The position numbers and the translations under genes were made by a program. A stretch of DNA of 43,660 bases from Synergistaceae bacterium (GTDB lineage Bacteria > Synergistota > Synergistia > Synergistales > Aminobacteriaceae), in assembly GCA_017475805.1 (NCBI GenBank), contig JAFVEW010000249.1:1-43660 (forward strand), in the 5' to 3' direction. This document shows, piece by piece, positions 28,934 through 37,619 of the stretch. Position 1 is the stretch's first letter. Each line of letters starts with the position of its first letter. The notes below the pieces were generated by a model. The model worked only from the letters and a program-made list of their open reading frames with translations, did not search any database and was not told where the DNA came from.

Positions 28934-30439
28934 ATGGCTTTTAAGCATGGAGTTTATACACGCGAAGTTCCAACTTCATTAATTGCGCCTGTACAAATTG
29001 ACGGAGGTTTACCAGTGATTGTAGGCACTGCACCGATTCATTTAGCCGCTGATGAAGACGCATTAAAGAATATAAATCAGCCCAAATTAGTTTACACATA
29101 CGCCGAAGCAGTTAATTATTTCGGATTTAGCAACGATTGGGATAAATATACGCTTTGCGAGTTCATTTATTCGCAGTTTGCGCTTTATGGAATGTCGCCG
29201 TGTGTTTTAATTAACGTTCTTGACCCGTCAAAACACAAAGAGAAAATCACGGCAAAAGAATATACAATTACGGACGGCGAAATTAATTTAGGATTAGACG
29301 TTTTAATGTCAGATTTTGAAGCCGCAAGCCTCGATGTTGATGATGATTTTGGCGATGACGACGAGCCTGAAAGCAAAGTCATTTACAAATTAGGCATTGA
29401 CTATTCGCTCGGCTATGATGATGACGGTAATTTGATTTTCAGCGTCATTTCAGGCGGTGCTTTAACAGGCCAAACGAGAGCTTTTTTAACGTACACAAAA
29501 ATAAAGCCTGAATTAGTTACAGCGAATGACATTATCGGCGGCGTTGACGCACAGACCGGCGATTACAAAGGGCTTGAATTAGTCGAAAAGGTTTTCCCGA
29601 AGTTTAGATTAGTTCCCGGCCTAATTGCCGCGCCAAAATGGAGCGAGAAGCCCGGCGTTGCTGCTGTAATGCGTGCAAAATGTGAGAATATCAACGGCGT
29701 TTTCACTGCCATGTCTGTCGTAGATATTCCGAGCGATTTAGACGGTGCGGACGTTTATACGGAAGTTCCTGAATGGAAAAATCTGAATAACTACATGAGC
29801 GAATTTCAGATTGCATGTTGGCCAAAAATCGCGCTTGACGATAAAGTTTTTCACTTGTCGACACAGTTAATAGGCTTAATGAACAGCGTTGACAATTCCA
29901 ACGGCGATATACCTTACGAGAGTCCGTCTAATAAGTCTTTGCAGATGAACGCCTGCGTCAATTCTGCGGGCAAAGAAATAAGTTTAGGACTTGACCAAGC
30001 TAATTATCTTAACGGACAGGGAATTACAACGGCTTTGAATTTTTACGGAGGCTGGCGCGCTTGGGGCAATAGGACAGCTGTTTATCCTGCGAACACTGAC
30101 CCTAAAGACGATTTTATACCTGTTCGCAGAATGTTTAACTGGATTCGCAATGAGTTCACGCTTACATTTTGGCAGAAAGTTGACGCTCCTATGACACCAA
30201 GATTAGTCCGTACAATCGTTGACAGTTTTAATGCAAGATTGAACGGCCTGCAGGCTATAGAGGCAATTTTAGGCGGCAGAATTGAATTTAGAAGTTCTGA
30301 AAATCCTTTGACCTCACTAATGGATGGCAGTTTAGTATTTCATATTTACTTCACACCGCCAAGTCCTGCAGAAAAAATCGAGGGTATTTTTGAGTATGAC
30401 CCTGATTATTTGAACACGCTTTTTGCGGCAATAAAGTAG
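28934..30439 (+). CDS. Contractile tail sheath protein
   Basis: A 501-residue sheath protein (PF04984). The N-terminus FKHGVYTREVPTSLIAPVQI and the end REFTLTFWQKVDAPMTPRLV-type segment, then NARLNGLQAIEAILGGRIEF, are family features. An acidic insert (VDDDFGDDDEPES, about residues 138-150) sits in a surface domain and is probably variable. Defines the phage as a myovirus. Confidence 0.95.
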   Translation: MAFKHGVYTREVPTSLIAPVQIDGGLPVIVGTAPIHLAADEDALKNINQPKLVYTYAEAVNYFGFSNDWDKYTLCEFIYSQFALYGMSPCVLINVLDPSKHKEKITAKEYTITDGEINLGLDVLMSDFEAASLDVDDDFGDDDEPESKVIYKLGIDYSLGYDDDGNLIFSVISGGALTGQTRAFLTYTKIKPELVTANDIIGGVDAQTGDYKGLELVEKVFPKFRLVPGLIAAPKWSEKPGVAAVMRAKCENINGVFTAMSVVDIPSDLDGADVYTEVPEWKNLNNYMSEFQIACWPKIALDDKVFHLSTQLIGLMNSVDNSNGDIPYESPSNKSLQMNACVNSAGKEISLGLDQANYLNGQGITTALNFYGGWRAWGNRTAVYPANTDPKDDFIPVRRMFNWIRNEFTLTFWQKVDAPMTPRLVRTIVDSFNARLNGLQAIEAILGGRIEFRSSENPLTSLMDGSLVFHIYFTPPSPAEKIEGIFEYDPDYLNTLFAAIK

Positions 30440-30451
30440 AGGTGAACAAAT

Positions 30452-30976
30452 ATGGCGAATATAGTGCCGGAAGGCATGATTAATTTCAAAGTTTATCGTG
30501 AAGGCGGCGACATGTTAGGCATTGCCGAAGGAACAATCCCAAATCTTGAAGCAATGACGCACGAAGTCAAGGGCGCGGGACTTGCTGGAACGATTGATAG
30601 CCCCGTTTTAGGCCATTACAACTCTATAACGCTTTCTTTAACTTGGCGGAGCATTACGGGCGATATTTCAGTGTTAAACAGACCTGAAACTCATAATATC
30701 GACCTTTATGCAAGTTTGAAGAAATATAACGCCGGACTCGGTACTTATCAGACTGAGCAGCTTCACGTTTATTGCAGGGCAATTCCCAAAACTTTAACAA
30801 CAGGAAATTTAGTTGTAGGCGACACAATGGGTACGCAAATGGAATTTGAGTTGCCTTATATAAAGCTCTCTTTGGACGGTGTTGACCGCATTGAAATTGA
30901 CAAACACAACTATATCTGCAGGATTGACGGGGTTGATTATCTTGCGCCAGTTCGTTCTGATTTAGGTATGCAGTAA
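30452..30976 (+). CDS. Major tail tube protein (P2 FII family)
   Basis: A 174-residue protein of PF04985 type: MINFKVYREGGDMLGIAEGT, LEAMTHEVKGAGLAGTIDSP, and SLTWRSITG in order. Forms the inner tube through which DNA passes. Located directly after the sheath, as in P2. Length is normal for the family. Confidence 0.93.
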   Translation: MANIVPEGMINFKVYREGGDMLGIAEGTIPNLEAMTHEVKGAGLAGTIDSPVLGHYNSITLSLTWRSITGDISVLNRPETHNIDLYASLKKYNAGLGTYQTEQLHVYCRAIPKTLTTGNLVVGDTMGTQMEFELPYIKLSLDGVDRIEIDKHNYICRIDGVDYLAPVRSDLGMQ

Positions 30977-30987
30977 AGGAGTATAAT

Positions 30988-31472
30988 ATGAAAATCAAAC
31001 TTAAAAAGGCAATAAGTTTTCACGGCGAAGAAATAAAAGAACTTGAATTAAACCTTGACGACCTTACGGGCAACGATCTAATTCAAGCTGAGAAACAGGC
31101 TATGACAGATGAAAGTTTGCCTATGGTAACCGATTTCACAAGAGCGTATCAAATTACGATTGCGGCTCAGGCTCTGAAAATGCCTGTAGAAATTTTGAGG
31201 ACGCTCCCCGCAAAAGATTTTTCAAGAATTGCGAACGAAGTGCAGCGTTTTTTGCTAAATTCGGCCTCATCAGAGACAGACGAAGCAGAAATCCGGGCGA
31301 CAGCCCCCGAAACGTCCTTAGAAGAGTAGCTGTACGGCTTGCTCGCGCCGATACGGGCACACCGATTCAAGAATGGCTGAAAATGCCATTGAACGATTTA
31401 TTTGAATGGGTAAATATTGTCGGCGATGAGAGTCAAAAATTAGAACAAGAATTAAAAAATAAATCAAGATAA
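30988..31472 (+). CDS. Tail assembly chaperone with programmed -1 frameshift (E and E+E')
   Basis: The zero-frame product ends at 31329 (113 residues, KIKLKKAISFHGEEIKELEL at the start). TTTTTTG at 31248-31254 is read in zero frame as T-TTT-TTG, a canonical -1 slippery heptamer. Slipping there keeps the -1 frame open to 31472 and gives a fusion of about 161 residues, ending EWVNIVGDESQKLEQELKNK. This matches gpE+E' of P2 and G/GT of lambda. The frame was checked base by base. A GGGC-GACA-GCCC hairpin (about 31298-31309) lies downstream. Confidence 0.85.
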
Positions 31473-31491
31473 AGGCAGGTGATTCCCTAAA

Positions 31492-34400
31492 ATGGCTAAA
31501 ACAGTTGAAGTGATGTTTTCTATAGGCGCGACCTTAACAGGTGGCTTTAACAATACTTTTGGCAAAGCCGGACAAGCTATAGCTGAACTTCAAAAGCAAA
31601 CGTCTAATTTACATAAGGCATCAGGGCAAATAAATGCATATCAAAAAATGCAAGACAGTATGAGCAAAACTTCAGAAAAACTTAATTTAGCTCGTGCTAA
31701 AGTAAAAGAATTGGGTTTGCAGATGAGAAATACTGCAGCACCGACCGAAGCTATGAAACGTCAGTTTACAGCTGCTAATATTGAAGCTAATCGACTTCAA
31801 ACATCTTTAGGGGATCAGCGAAAAAAGCTCAGTGAATTACGTACAGAATTGCACGGCGCAGGCGTAGATACAAAAAATCTAACTTCAGAACAGGCCAGAT
31901 TGACCGCGCAATCTCAGAAATTTTCTGAAGCACAAAACCGCTTGCAAAATTCAAGAGCAGCCTTAGCAGCGACACGCCAACAGCTATCTTGGAGCAACAT
32001 AACAGGCGAGTTGATGACAGCCGCAGGGCTTGGATATTCGCTTTATAAGCCAGTATCACAGGCCGCTGATTTTGAGCAGGCTATGGCTCGCGTTAATGCT
32101 GTAGCTTTTTCGGGCGGCGGTCGAGATAAAGAGGCTGACGCAAAAGCATTTAAGGCTTTGCAGGAACAAGCACGACAATTAGGACGCGACACACAATTTA
32201 CTGCAACACAGGCGGCACAATCGCAGGAGAATTTAGCACGTGCAGGTTTTAAGAGTAATGAAATAATTTCAGCAATGCCGGGATTATTAAATATGGCTGC
32301 TGCTGAGGGTATGGATTTAGCACAAGCTGCTGACATTACGGCAAGCACATTGAGAGGATTTAATCTTAACGCAGATCAGTCTAATCGTGTTGCTGACGTT
32401 TTAGCACAGACAAGCGCGGCAAGTAACACAAGCATTGCTGGGTTGGGTGAGTCTATGAAGATGTGCGCTCCTTTTGCGTCAGGACTTGGCGTTTCGATAG
32501 AACAAACTGCTGCAATGTTAGGAGCTATGGCTAATGCAGGCATTAAAGGCGCTGAAAGCGGCACAGCTTTGCGAAACGCCTTTATGCGCTTATCTCAAGA
32601 ACCTAAAGCAGTCGAGAAAGCATTAAAAAAATTAGGAATAGCCAGCCGAGACGCTGAAGGAAACATGCGTGAACTTCCTGAAATTATGCTGGCTTTGCAT
32701 AAAAAAATAAAAGATTACGGTAAGGCCGACCAAGCTAAATATCTTGCAGATATTTTTGGAGCAAGAGCAGTGTCAGGGATGATGGCCGTAATGAATGCAG
32801 CAGTAGATGGTTCTTTACAAGAACTTGAATATTTCAATAAAGAATCCAACGGCATAATGACCGCGATTATAGATTCTTTCAGCAAAGGTGCTTCTAAAAT
32901 TACCCTTGATGAAATGCGCGCCGGAATGAAAAATGCTGAACCCTATGCACGCAAACTTGGAATTTCTTATAAAGATTTATCCGTTTATCTTGCTGTACTC
33001 AATGCCAACAGCATGAAAGGCGTAAAAGTTGATGAAGCTTTAACAGAGGCTTTTAATCATCTTGCAACTAAGCCGAAGGAAGTCCAGAAAGCATTAAAGC
33101 AATTTAATTTATCAGCATATGATAAAGACGGTAGACTTCGTGATTTTCCTAAACTTTTGAAGGAAATCGGAGAAGCTACAAAAAATCTGCAAGGCGATGA
33201 AAGAATCAAAGCCATTGAAAATATTTTCGGCAAAAACACAGGACATGTGCTTTTAACCATGATAAACAGCATGGACGATGGCATTTATGAAAAATTCGAT
33301 GCAATCGCTGATAAGGCAACTGGTGTATCGAAGGAAATGTCCGACAAAGTTAAGAACACTATGCGAGGAGCATGGATACAGGCAAGTTCTGCGTTTGAAG
33401 GTTTAATGCTCACAATAGGGGATGTTTTACTTCCGACGGTTACGAAAGCAGTAACAGCATTCAAGGATTTTACATCATGGATTGGCAAACTTGCTCATGA
33501 AAATCCAGCATGGACAGAGGCTATAGTCGGAACTGTCGGAGCTTTGGCGGCTTTCAAAGTTGGTCTCGTAGGCTTAAAAATCGGCTGGAATTTAATAAAA
33601 TTACCGTTTCAATCGCTCAAAGTCGCCTTTGATTTATTACATGTTAAAGCGTTGTTAGGAGCGCAAGGTTTAACTGAAGCAGGCAAGAAAGCCGGATTAT
33701 TTTCAAGAGCTGCTAAGGGACTTTCAAACGGAGCTAAAGGCATCGGCAAGGCTCTTATGTCAATGGGTAAAGGTATCGGCTCGTTTTTCAAAAATATGTT
33801 CAACATGGGTAAAAATTTAATCAGCGGATTATTTTCGCCTATGGGCTTAAAAATTCTTGCAATAGCCGCTATTATTGCGACAGTCGCAGCATTGGCATAT
33901 CTTGTTTATAAAAATTGGGACAAGATAAAAGAATGGTGGGACTCATGGACAATTAAAGATATTTTTGCAGCGTTGAAAGGATACGCTTCAAGTGCATGGT
34001 CTTACGTTAAAAAGAAATGGAAGGAGTTTTGGGAATGGTGGGATAGCTGGTCTTTAGCCGATATATTCGCACCTGTTATACAGTTTGCAGATGATTGCCT
34101 CAATAAATTAAAAGGACTTTGGCAATCTTTCAAAGATTGGTTAATCGGTCTTTTTGACTTCGATTTATTTAGCTCTTTCAAAGTTCCGTCTTTATCGACT
34201 GAACAAGTTGAAGCGGCAAAAACAGAAATAAAAGCAAAGCACGGGACTTTGGATTTAACACCGTCATATATGAAAGCATTCGCAGCAGGTGGTTTTGTAA
34301 CTTCTCCTGAAATCGCATTAATCGGTGAGGCTGGACGCGAGGCTGTTATTCCTCTCGAAGATAAATCGCGCGGCATACCCTTATGGAAGGCCGCAGGAGA

Positions 34401-34590
34401 AGAAATGGGATTGCGTTTTGGAAATTCAACAACGAATAACGATAACCGCACGAGGTCAGTAGTTTTGTCGCCGAGTTTTAATATTACAGTCAATAGCGGC
34501 GAACAAGGCATTGAGCAAAAATTTAGGCAAATTATCGAGGACGTTTTAGAAAATTTGAGAAATGACATGGAGAGAGTGAGCTTTGCATGA
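31492..34590 (+). CDS. Tail tape measure protein
   Basis: A 1032-residue protein. Coiled coil about 40-160, TP901-type core about 165-480 (AQSQENLARAGFKSNEIISA, AAEGMDLAQAADITASTLRG), membrane-like span about 783-806 (KILAIAAIIATVAALAYLVY), and the family-typical GGFVTSPEIALIGEAGREAV near 933-952. Part of the core appears twice, at about 315-450 and about 475-610. It sets tail length; tail of roughly 150 nm would follow from its size by the usual 1.5 Angstrom per residue rule. Confidence 0.93.
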   Translation: MAKTVEVMFSIGATLTGGFNNTFGKAGQAIAELQKQTSNLHKASGQINAYQKMQDSMSKTSEKLNLARAKVKELGLQMRNTAAPTEAMKRQFTAANIEANRLQTSLGDQRKKLSELRTELHGAGVDTKNLTSEQARLTAQSQKFSEAQNRLQNSRAALAATRQQLSWSNITGELMTAAGLGYSLYKPVSQAADFEQAMARVNAVAFSGGGRDKEADAKAFKALQEQARQLGRDTQFTATQAAQSQENLARAGFKSNEIISAMPGLLNMAAAEGMDLAQAADITASTLRGFNLNADQSNRVADVLAQTSAASNTSIAGLGESMKMCAPFASGLGVSIEQTAAMLGAMANAGIKGAESGTALRNAFMRLSQEPKAVEKALKKLGIASRDAEGNMRELPEIMLALHKKIKDYGKADQAKYLADIFGARAVSGMMAVMNAAVDGSLQELEYFNKESNGIMTAIIDSFSKGASKITLDEMRAGMKNAEPYARKLGISYKDLSVYLAVLNANSMKGVKVDEALTEAFNHLATKPKEVQKALKQFNLSAYDKDGRLRDFPKLLKEIGEATKNLQGDERIKAIENIFGKNTGHVLLTMINSMDDGIYEKFDAIADKATGVSKEMSDKVKNTMRGAWIQASSAFEGLMLTIGDVLLPTVTKAVTAFKDFTSWIGKLAHENPAWTEAIVGTVGALAAFKVGLVGLKIGWNLIKLPFQSLKVAFDLLHVKALLGAQGLTEAGKKAGLFSRAAKGLSNGAKGIGKALMSMGKGIGSFFKNMFNMGKNLISGLFSPMGLKILAIAAIIATVAALAYLVYKNWDKIKEWWDSWTIKDIFAALKGYASSAWSYVKKKWKEFWEWWDSWSLADIFAPVIQFADDCLNKLKGLWQSFKDWLIGLFDFDLFSSFKVPSLSTEQVEAAKTEIKAKHGTLDLTPSYMKAFAAGGFVTSPEIALIGEAGREAVIPLEDKSRGIPLWKAAGEEMGLRFGNSTTNNDNRTRSVVLSPSFNITVNSGEQGIEQKFRQIIEDVLENLRNDMERVSFA

Positions 34591-34796
34591 GAAAATACCG
34601 AACAATTCAGGGCGATACGTGGGATTTAATCGCGTTTAGAATGTACCCGAAAACCGGCGGTGAAAAACTCATGGATATTTTACTCGAAGCTAATCCCGAA
34701 CATATTAACACCGTTATTTTTTCTGCGAATATCATTCTAAATATTCCTACAGTCAATGTTCCTGTTATAACGAATTTGCCAGCTTGGAAAAGGTGA
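34587..34796 (+). CDS. Tail protein X (LysM-like)
   Basis: A 69-residue protein of the P2 gpX type: RTIQGDTWDLIAFRMYPKTG, then LLEANPEHINTVIFSANIIL, a LysM-like fold. ATGA overlap with the tape measure gene. Baseplate hub accessory; may bind peptidoglycan or the hub. Confidence 0.9.
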   Translation: MRKYRTIQGDTWDLIAFRMYPKTGGEKLMDILLEANPEHINTVIFSANIILNIPTVNVPVITNLPAWKR

Positions 34797-34801
34797 TAAA
34801 A

Positions 34802-35944
34802 ATGGCTGAACATAAAGCTCGATGGGCAGAAGTTGCCATTATCTATGAAGGCAAAAATATAACGAAAGATATAGCTCCTTATCTGCTTTCTTTTACATAC
34901 ACGGACAACGCTGCGGACAAAGCCGACGATATTTCTTTCAGTCTTGAAGACCGCGATAGATTATGGATTAATGATTGGTTTCCGACAAAAGGCGATAAAG
35001 TTATCGTAAGTATAGTTGTTCATGAATGGGAAGCACCAGATAAAACGGAGTCCTTGCCTTGCGGAACGTTTGAAGTTGACGAAATTTCATGCTCAGGCGC
35101 ACCGAATACAGTAACAATTAAAGCAATATCGACGCTAATATCAAAACCGATGAGGCAGGAAAAACACACTCAGGCTTGGGAAGACGTAAGACTTTCAGCT
35201 ATAGCCGGAGATTTTGCAAATAAAAACGGACTAAAATTATTTTGGGATTGCAGCGAAGACCCTTATTTTGAACGCCGAGACCAAGCTGAAAAATCGGACT
35301 TAGATTTTATCGCGGAATTAGGCCGCGACTATGGAATTAAGACGAAAGTAACAGATACACAGCTTGTTTTATACTCAGCTGAAGAATACGAAGCAAGAGA
35401 GCCCGTTGCTGAGTTAAAATTCGGTGATAAAAAGCTCTTAAGCTGGAGTTTCACGTCAAAATCTGCAGGAACTTACAAAGCCGCAAGACTACAATATCAC
35501 GACCCTGTTAAAAATGAAAATATCGATGTTACTGAAGAAAGTGAAGATGACATCGAAGGCACAGGGCGAATACTTGAAATTAATCAGAAAGCCGACTCAA
35601 TAGCAGACGCTAAAAAAATTGCTAAAGAAAAATTAAAAAAAGCCAATAAAAAAGAAATTTCAGGCAATATTAATTTAATGGGCGATTTACGTTTTGTAGG
35701 AGGTAGCAACATAAAAATTTCAGGTTTTGGAATGTTCGACGGCGATTATGTCATTGAAAAGGCTACTCATACAATCAGCGGAAATTATACAACTAAGTTA
35801 GATTTAAGTATGGGCGAAGAGGCAAAAAAGAAATTGAGAAAGAAGAAAAAAACTAAGTCAAATTCAGGTAGGCAGTATCCAATGGATACAGTTACGAGGT
35901 CATATCAAGGCGAGAATCAGGTGATTTTGAAAAATGCCCAATAA
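34802..35944 (+). CDS. Baseplate hub protein D (late control D family)
   Basis: A 380-residue protein of PF05954 type. PYLLSFTYTDNAADKADDIS, FSLEDRDRLW, GTFEVDEISCSGAP and the DFIAELGRDYGIKTKVTD block are family features. ATG 34802 is preferred to an upstream TTG because AAAGGTGA lies before it. Central hub of the contractile tail. Overlaps gpV by 11 bases. Confidence 0.92.
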   Translation: MAEHKARWAEVAIIYEGKNITKDIAPYLLSFTYTDNAADKADDISFSLEDRDRLWINDWFPTKGDKVIVSIVVHEWEAPDKTESLPCGTFEVDEISCSGAPNTVTIKAISTLISKPMRQEKHTQAWEDVRLSAIAGDFANKNGLKLFWDCSEDPYFERRDQAEKSDLDFIAELGRDYGIKTKVTDTQLVLYSAEEYEAREPVAELKFGDKKLLSWSFTSKSAGTYKAARLQYHDPVKNENIDVTEESEDDIEGTGRILEINQKADSIADAKKIAKEKLKKANKKEISGNINLMGDLRFVGGSNIKISGFGMFDGDYVIEKATHTISGNYTTKLDLSMGEEAKKKLRKKKKTKSNSGRQYPMDTVTRSYQGENQVILKNAQ

Positions 35945-36359
35945 CACGGAAGCCGAATCCGTAGCACGCTTCGGCTATATCTCAAATTACGACGCGGAAA
36001 AACATAGGGCGCGGGTTATATTCCCTGACAAAGATAATCTGCCGTCAGCTTGGCTGCCTGTTGTAGTTCCCAATTCATTAAAAAATCATGATGAGTTTCA
36101 TTTAGACATTAACGAACATGTTTTTTGCATGATGTTAGGCAATGGAATAGAGGCCGGTGTAGTTATAGGCGCGATTTACGACGATACTAACAAGCCGCCG
36201 TTAGGCGACAAAGACACGAGGCGCGTGCAATTCGACGACGGTACAGAAATTTTATACGACCGTAAGAATCATGAATTAAAAATAAATTGTGTAGGAAATA
36301 TCACAATCCACGCTGACGGTAATATGAAAATCTCAGCAGCACGAATAGACTTAAATTAA
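35934..36359 (+). CDS. Baseplate spike protein V
   Basis: A 141-residue protein of PF04717 type: VARFGYISNYDAEKHRARVI, WLPVVVPNSLKNHDEFHLDI, HVFCMMLGNGIEAGVVIGAI, then the triple-strand beta-helix end with NGxIxI-like KINCVGNITIHADGNMKISA. Forms the trimeric spike below the hub. The spike tip is probably the PAAR protein two genes on. Confidence 0.92.
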   Translation: MPNNTEAESVARFGYISNYDAEKHRARVIFPDKDNLPSAWLPVVVPNSLKNHDEFHLDINEHVFCMMLGNGIEAGVVIGAIYDDTNKPPLGDKDTRRVQFDDGTEILYDRKNHELKINCVGNITIHADGNMKISAARIDLN

Positions 36360-36373
36360 AGGAGAAAATAACA

Positions 36374-36547
36374 ATGAAAGAGATTTTAGTAATAGCGTTC
36401 CTGATATTTCTCACAGGAACGAATTTTTATATATACAAACTAACAAAAGATAAATATATCGAGACCTTTCAACAACTTTGGAATTGGGAAGCATATATAA
36501 GACGCTGGCTAAAGGACGAATTAAAATGCCACCTGCTGCAAGATTAG
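36374..36547 (+). CDS. Small membrane protein overlapping the PAAR gene
   Basis: A 57-residue protein with one N-terminal membrane span (residues 3-21, ILVIAFLIFLTGTNFYIY) and a charged, Trp-rich tail. AAAGGAG lies before the ATG. The last 22 bases overlap the start of the PAAR gene in another frame. No family known; an exported or inner-membrane protein within the baseplate operon is unusual. It contains a terminator-like hairpin. Confidence 0.65.
   Translation: MKEILVIAFLIFLTGTNFYIYKLTKDKYIETFQQLWNWEAYIRRWLKDELKCHLLQD
36396..36428 (+). terminator. Intragenic terminator-like hairpin
   Basis: CGTTCCTG (36396-36403), 10-base loop, CAGGAACG (36414-36421), then AATTTTT. An 8-bp perfect stem inside the small membrane-protein gene. 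Confidence 0.5.
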
Positions 36548-36828
36548 GAGATATATGTACAGGCCATGAATGTTTCCCGCCGCGTGCAAATATCGAGGGA
36601 AGTCCTAACGTTTTTGTAAACGGTATAGCTTGGCACAGGCAGGGCGACGGTTGGAGCGTTCACTGTTGTACTCACCCTGAAGTCCCGCACGGCTGTCATA
36701 CAAGCGTTTTGGCGTCAGGAAGTTCAAGCGTTTATGTAAACGGCAAACAAGCCGGACGTATCGGCGATCCTGTTGCCTGTGGAAGTTCAGTTGCTACAGG
36801 AAGCGCGAATGTTTTCGCAGGAGGTTAA
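36526..36828 (+). CDS. PAAR-domain spike tip protein
   Basis: A 100-residue PAAR protein: MPPAARLGDICTGHECFPPR at the start and SSSVYVNGKQAGRIGDPVAC near the end, with further Cys/His residues that bind the metal at the tip. Caps the gpV spike to pierce the outer membrane. This points to a host with an outer membrane. The start is ATG 36526; an upstream TTG frame start lies inside the previous gene. Confidence 0.9.
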   Translation: MPPAARLGDICTGHECFPPRANIEGSPNVFVNGIAWHRQGDGWSVHCCTHPEVPHGCHTSVLASGSSSVYVNGKQAGRIGDPVACGSSVATGSANVFAGG

Positions 36829-36834
36829 ATTCTC

Positions 36835-37302
36835 ATGATAGGCTCACTCGGTGAAGTTGTTTTCAACGTTTCAGAAAAACAGATTTTAACGTTTGACGGG
36901 CTTCAATATTCACACAGCGCAAAATATTCAGAGCACGCTATTCACGGACGCAAAGGTCTTTTAGAGTTCACGGGCTTTTCTGCGACAACTTTGAGCTTTA
37001 ATATCACGCTTAATTCCGCAATTGGAATTAATCCCCAAGAAGAATTAAAACGCTTGAAGGAAATTTTTTACAATCACGAGGCCGTTTTATTTATTCTCAA
37101 CGGAGAGCCGCAGGGCGAAAATTTGTGGGTAATTGAGAGCTTTAACGAAAAACATGACGATATTTCGCGACTCGGAATATCCAACTATATTGAAGTATCT
37201 TTGTCGCTGAAAGAATATTTAGAAATAGATGCAAATAACGCTGAAAACGAAATCAGCAGCGAAGAAATTGAAAATGATTATTACGGGGTAGGTAATTTCT
37301 AA
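36835..37302 (+). CDS. Tail protein U (P2 GpU family)
   Basis: A 155-residue protein. The pattern GEVVFNVSEKQILTFDGLQY, then TTLSFNITLNSAIG, LKEIF-type helix and a final WVIESFNEK...IEVSLSLKEYLE matches P2 GpU (PF06995). Tail or baseplate completion protein. AGGAGG before the ATG. An acidic tail of about 20 residues follows the conserved part. Confidence 0.83.
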   Translation: MIGSLGEVVFNVSEKQILTFDGLQYSHSAKYSEHAIHGRKGLLEFTGFSATTLSFNITLNSAIGINPQEELKRLKEIFYNHEAVLFILNGEPQGENLWVIESFNEKHDDISRLGISNYIEVSLSLKEYLEIDANNAENEISSEEIENDYYGVGNF

Positions 37303-37304
37303 AA

Positions 37305-37619
37305 ATGGAACTTGATATTTTAACGACGGAGCAAGGAGAAATAACCTTTGCTCCTAAAAACGTTTACGAAGAAATAGCCCAAAATGTTAAAACAATCTGC
37401 ACGACACCGAAATATTCAGTGCCATTAGACAGAAGTTTTGGAGTTGACGCTAATTTTCTTGACCGCCCAACCCCGAAGGCCAAAGCTCAGATACAAACTG
37501 AAATTATACGGGCTATAAGAAAATACGAGCCGCGCTGCAAAGTTGTTAGAGTGAGTTTTACGGAAGATTTAGACGGAAAATTAGGCGTGAAAGTGAGAAT
37601 AGCTATCAATGAAAAGTGA
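37305..37619 (+). CDS. Baseplate wedge protein W (gp25 family)
   Basis: A 104-residue protein of PF04965/GPW_gp25 type: ILTTEQGEITFAPKNVYEEI, TPKYSVPLDRSFGVDANFLD, then IRAIRKYEPRCKVVRVSF. Shares the sheath-polymerisation initiator function of T4 gp25. Directly before gpJ, overlapping it by 11 bases. Confidence 0.93.
   Translation: MELDILTTEQGEITFAPKNVYEEIAQNVKTICTTPKYSVPLDRSFGVDANFLDRPTPKAKAQIQTEIIRAIRKYEPRCKVVRVSFTEDLDGKLGVKVRIAINEK

Noticed and set aside
34002..34568. Minus-strand frame of 188 codons in the tape measure gene
   Set aside because: Shadow of a firm coding region with no independent support.
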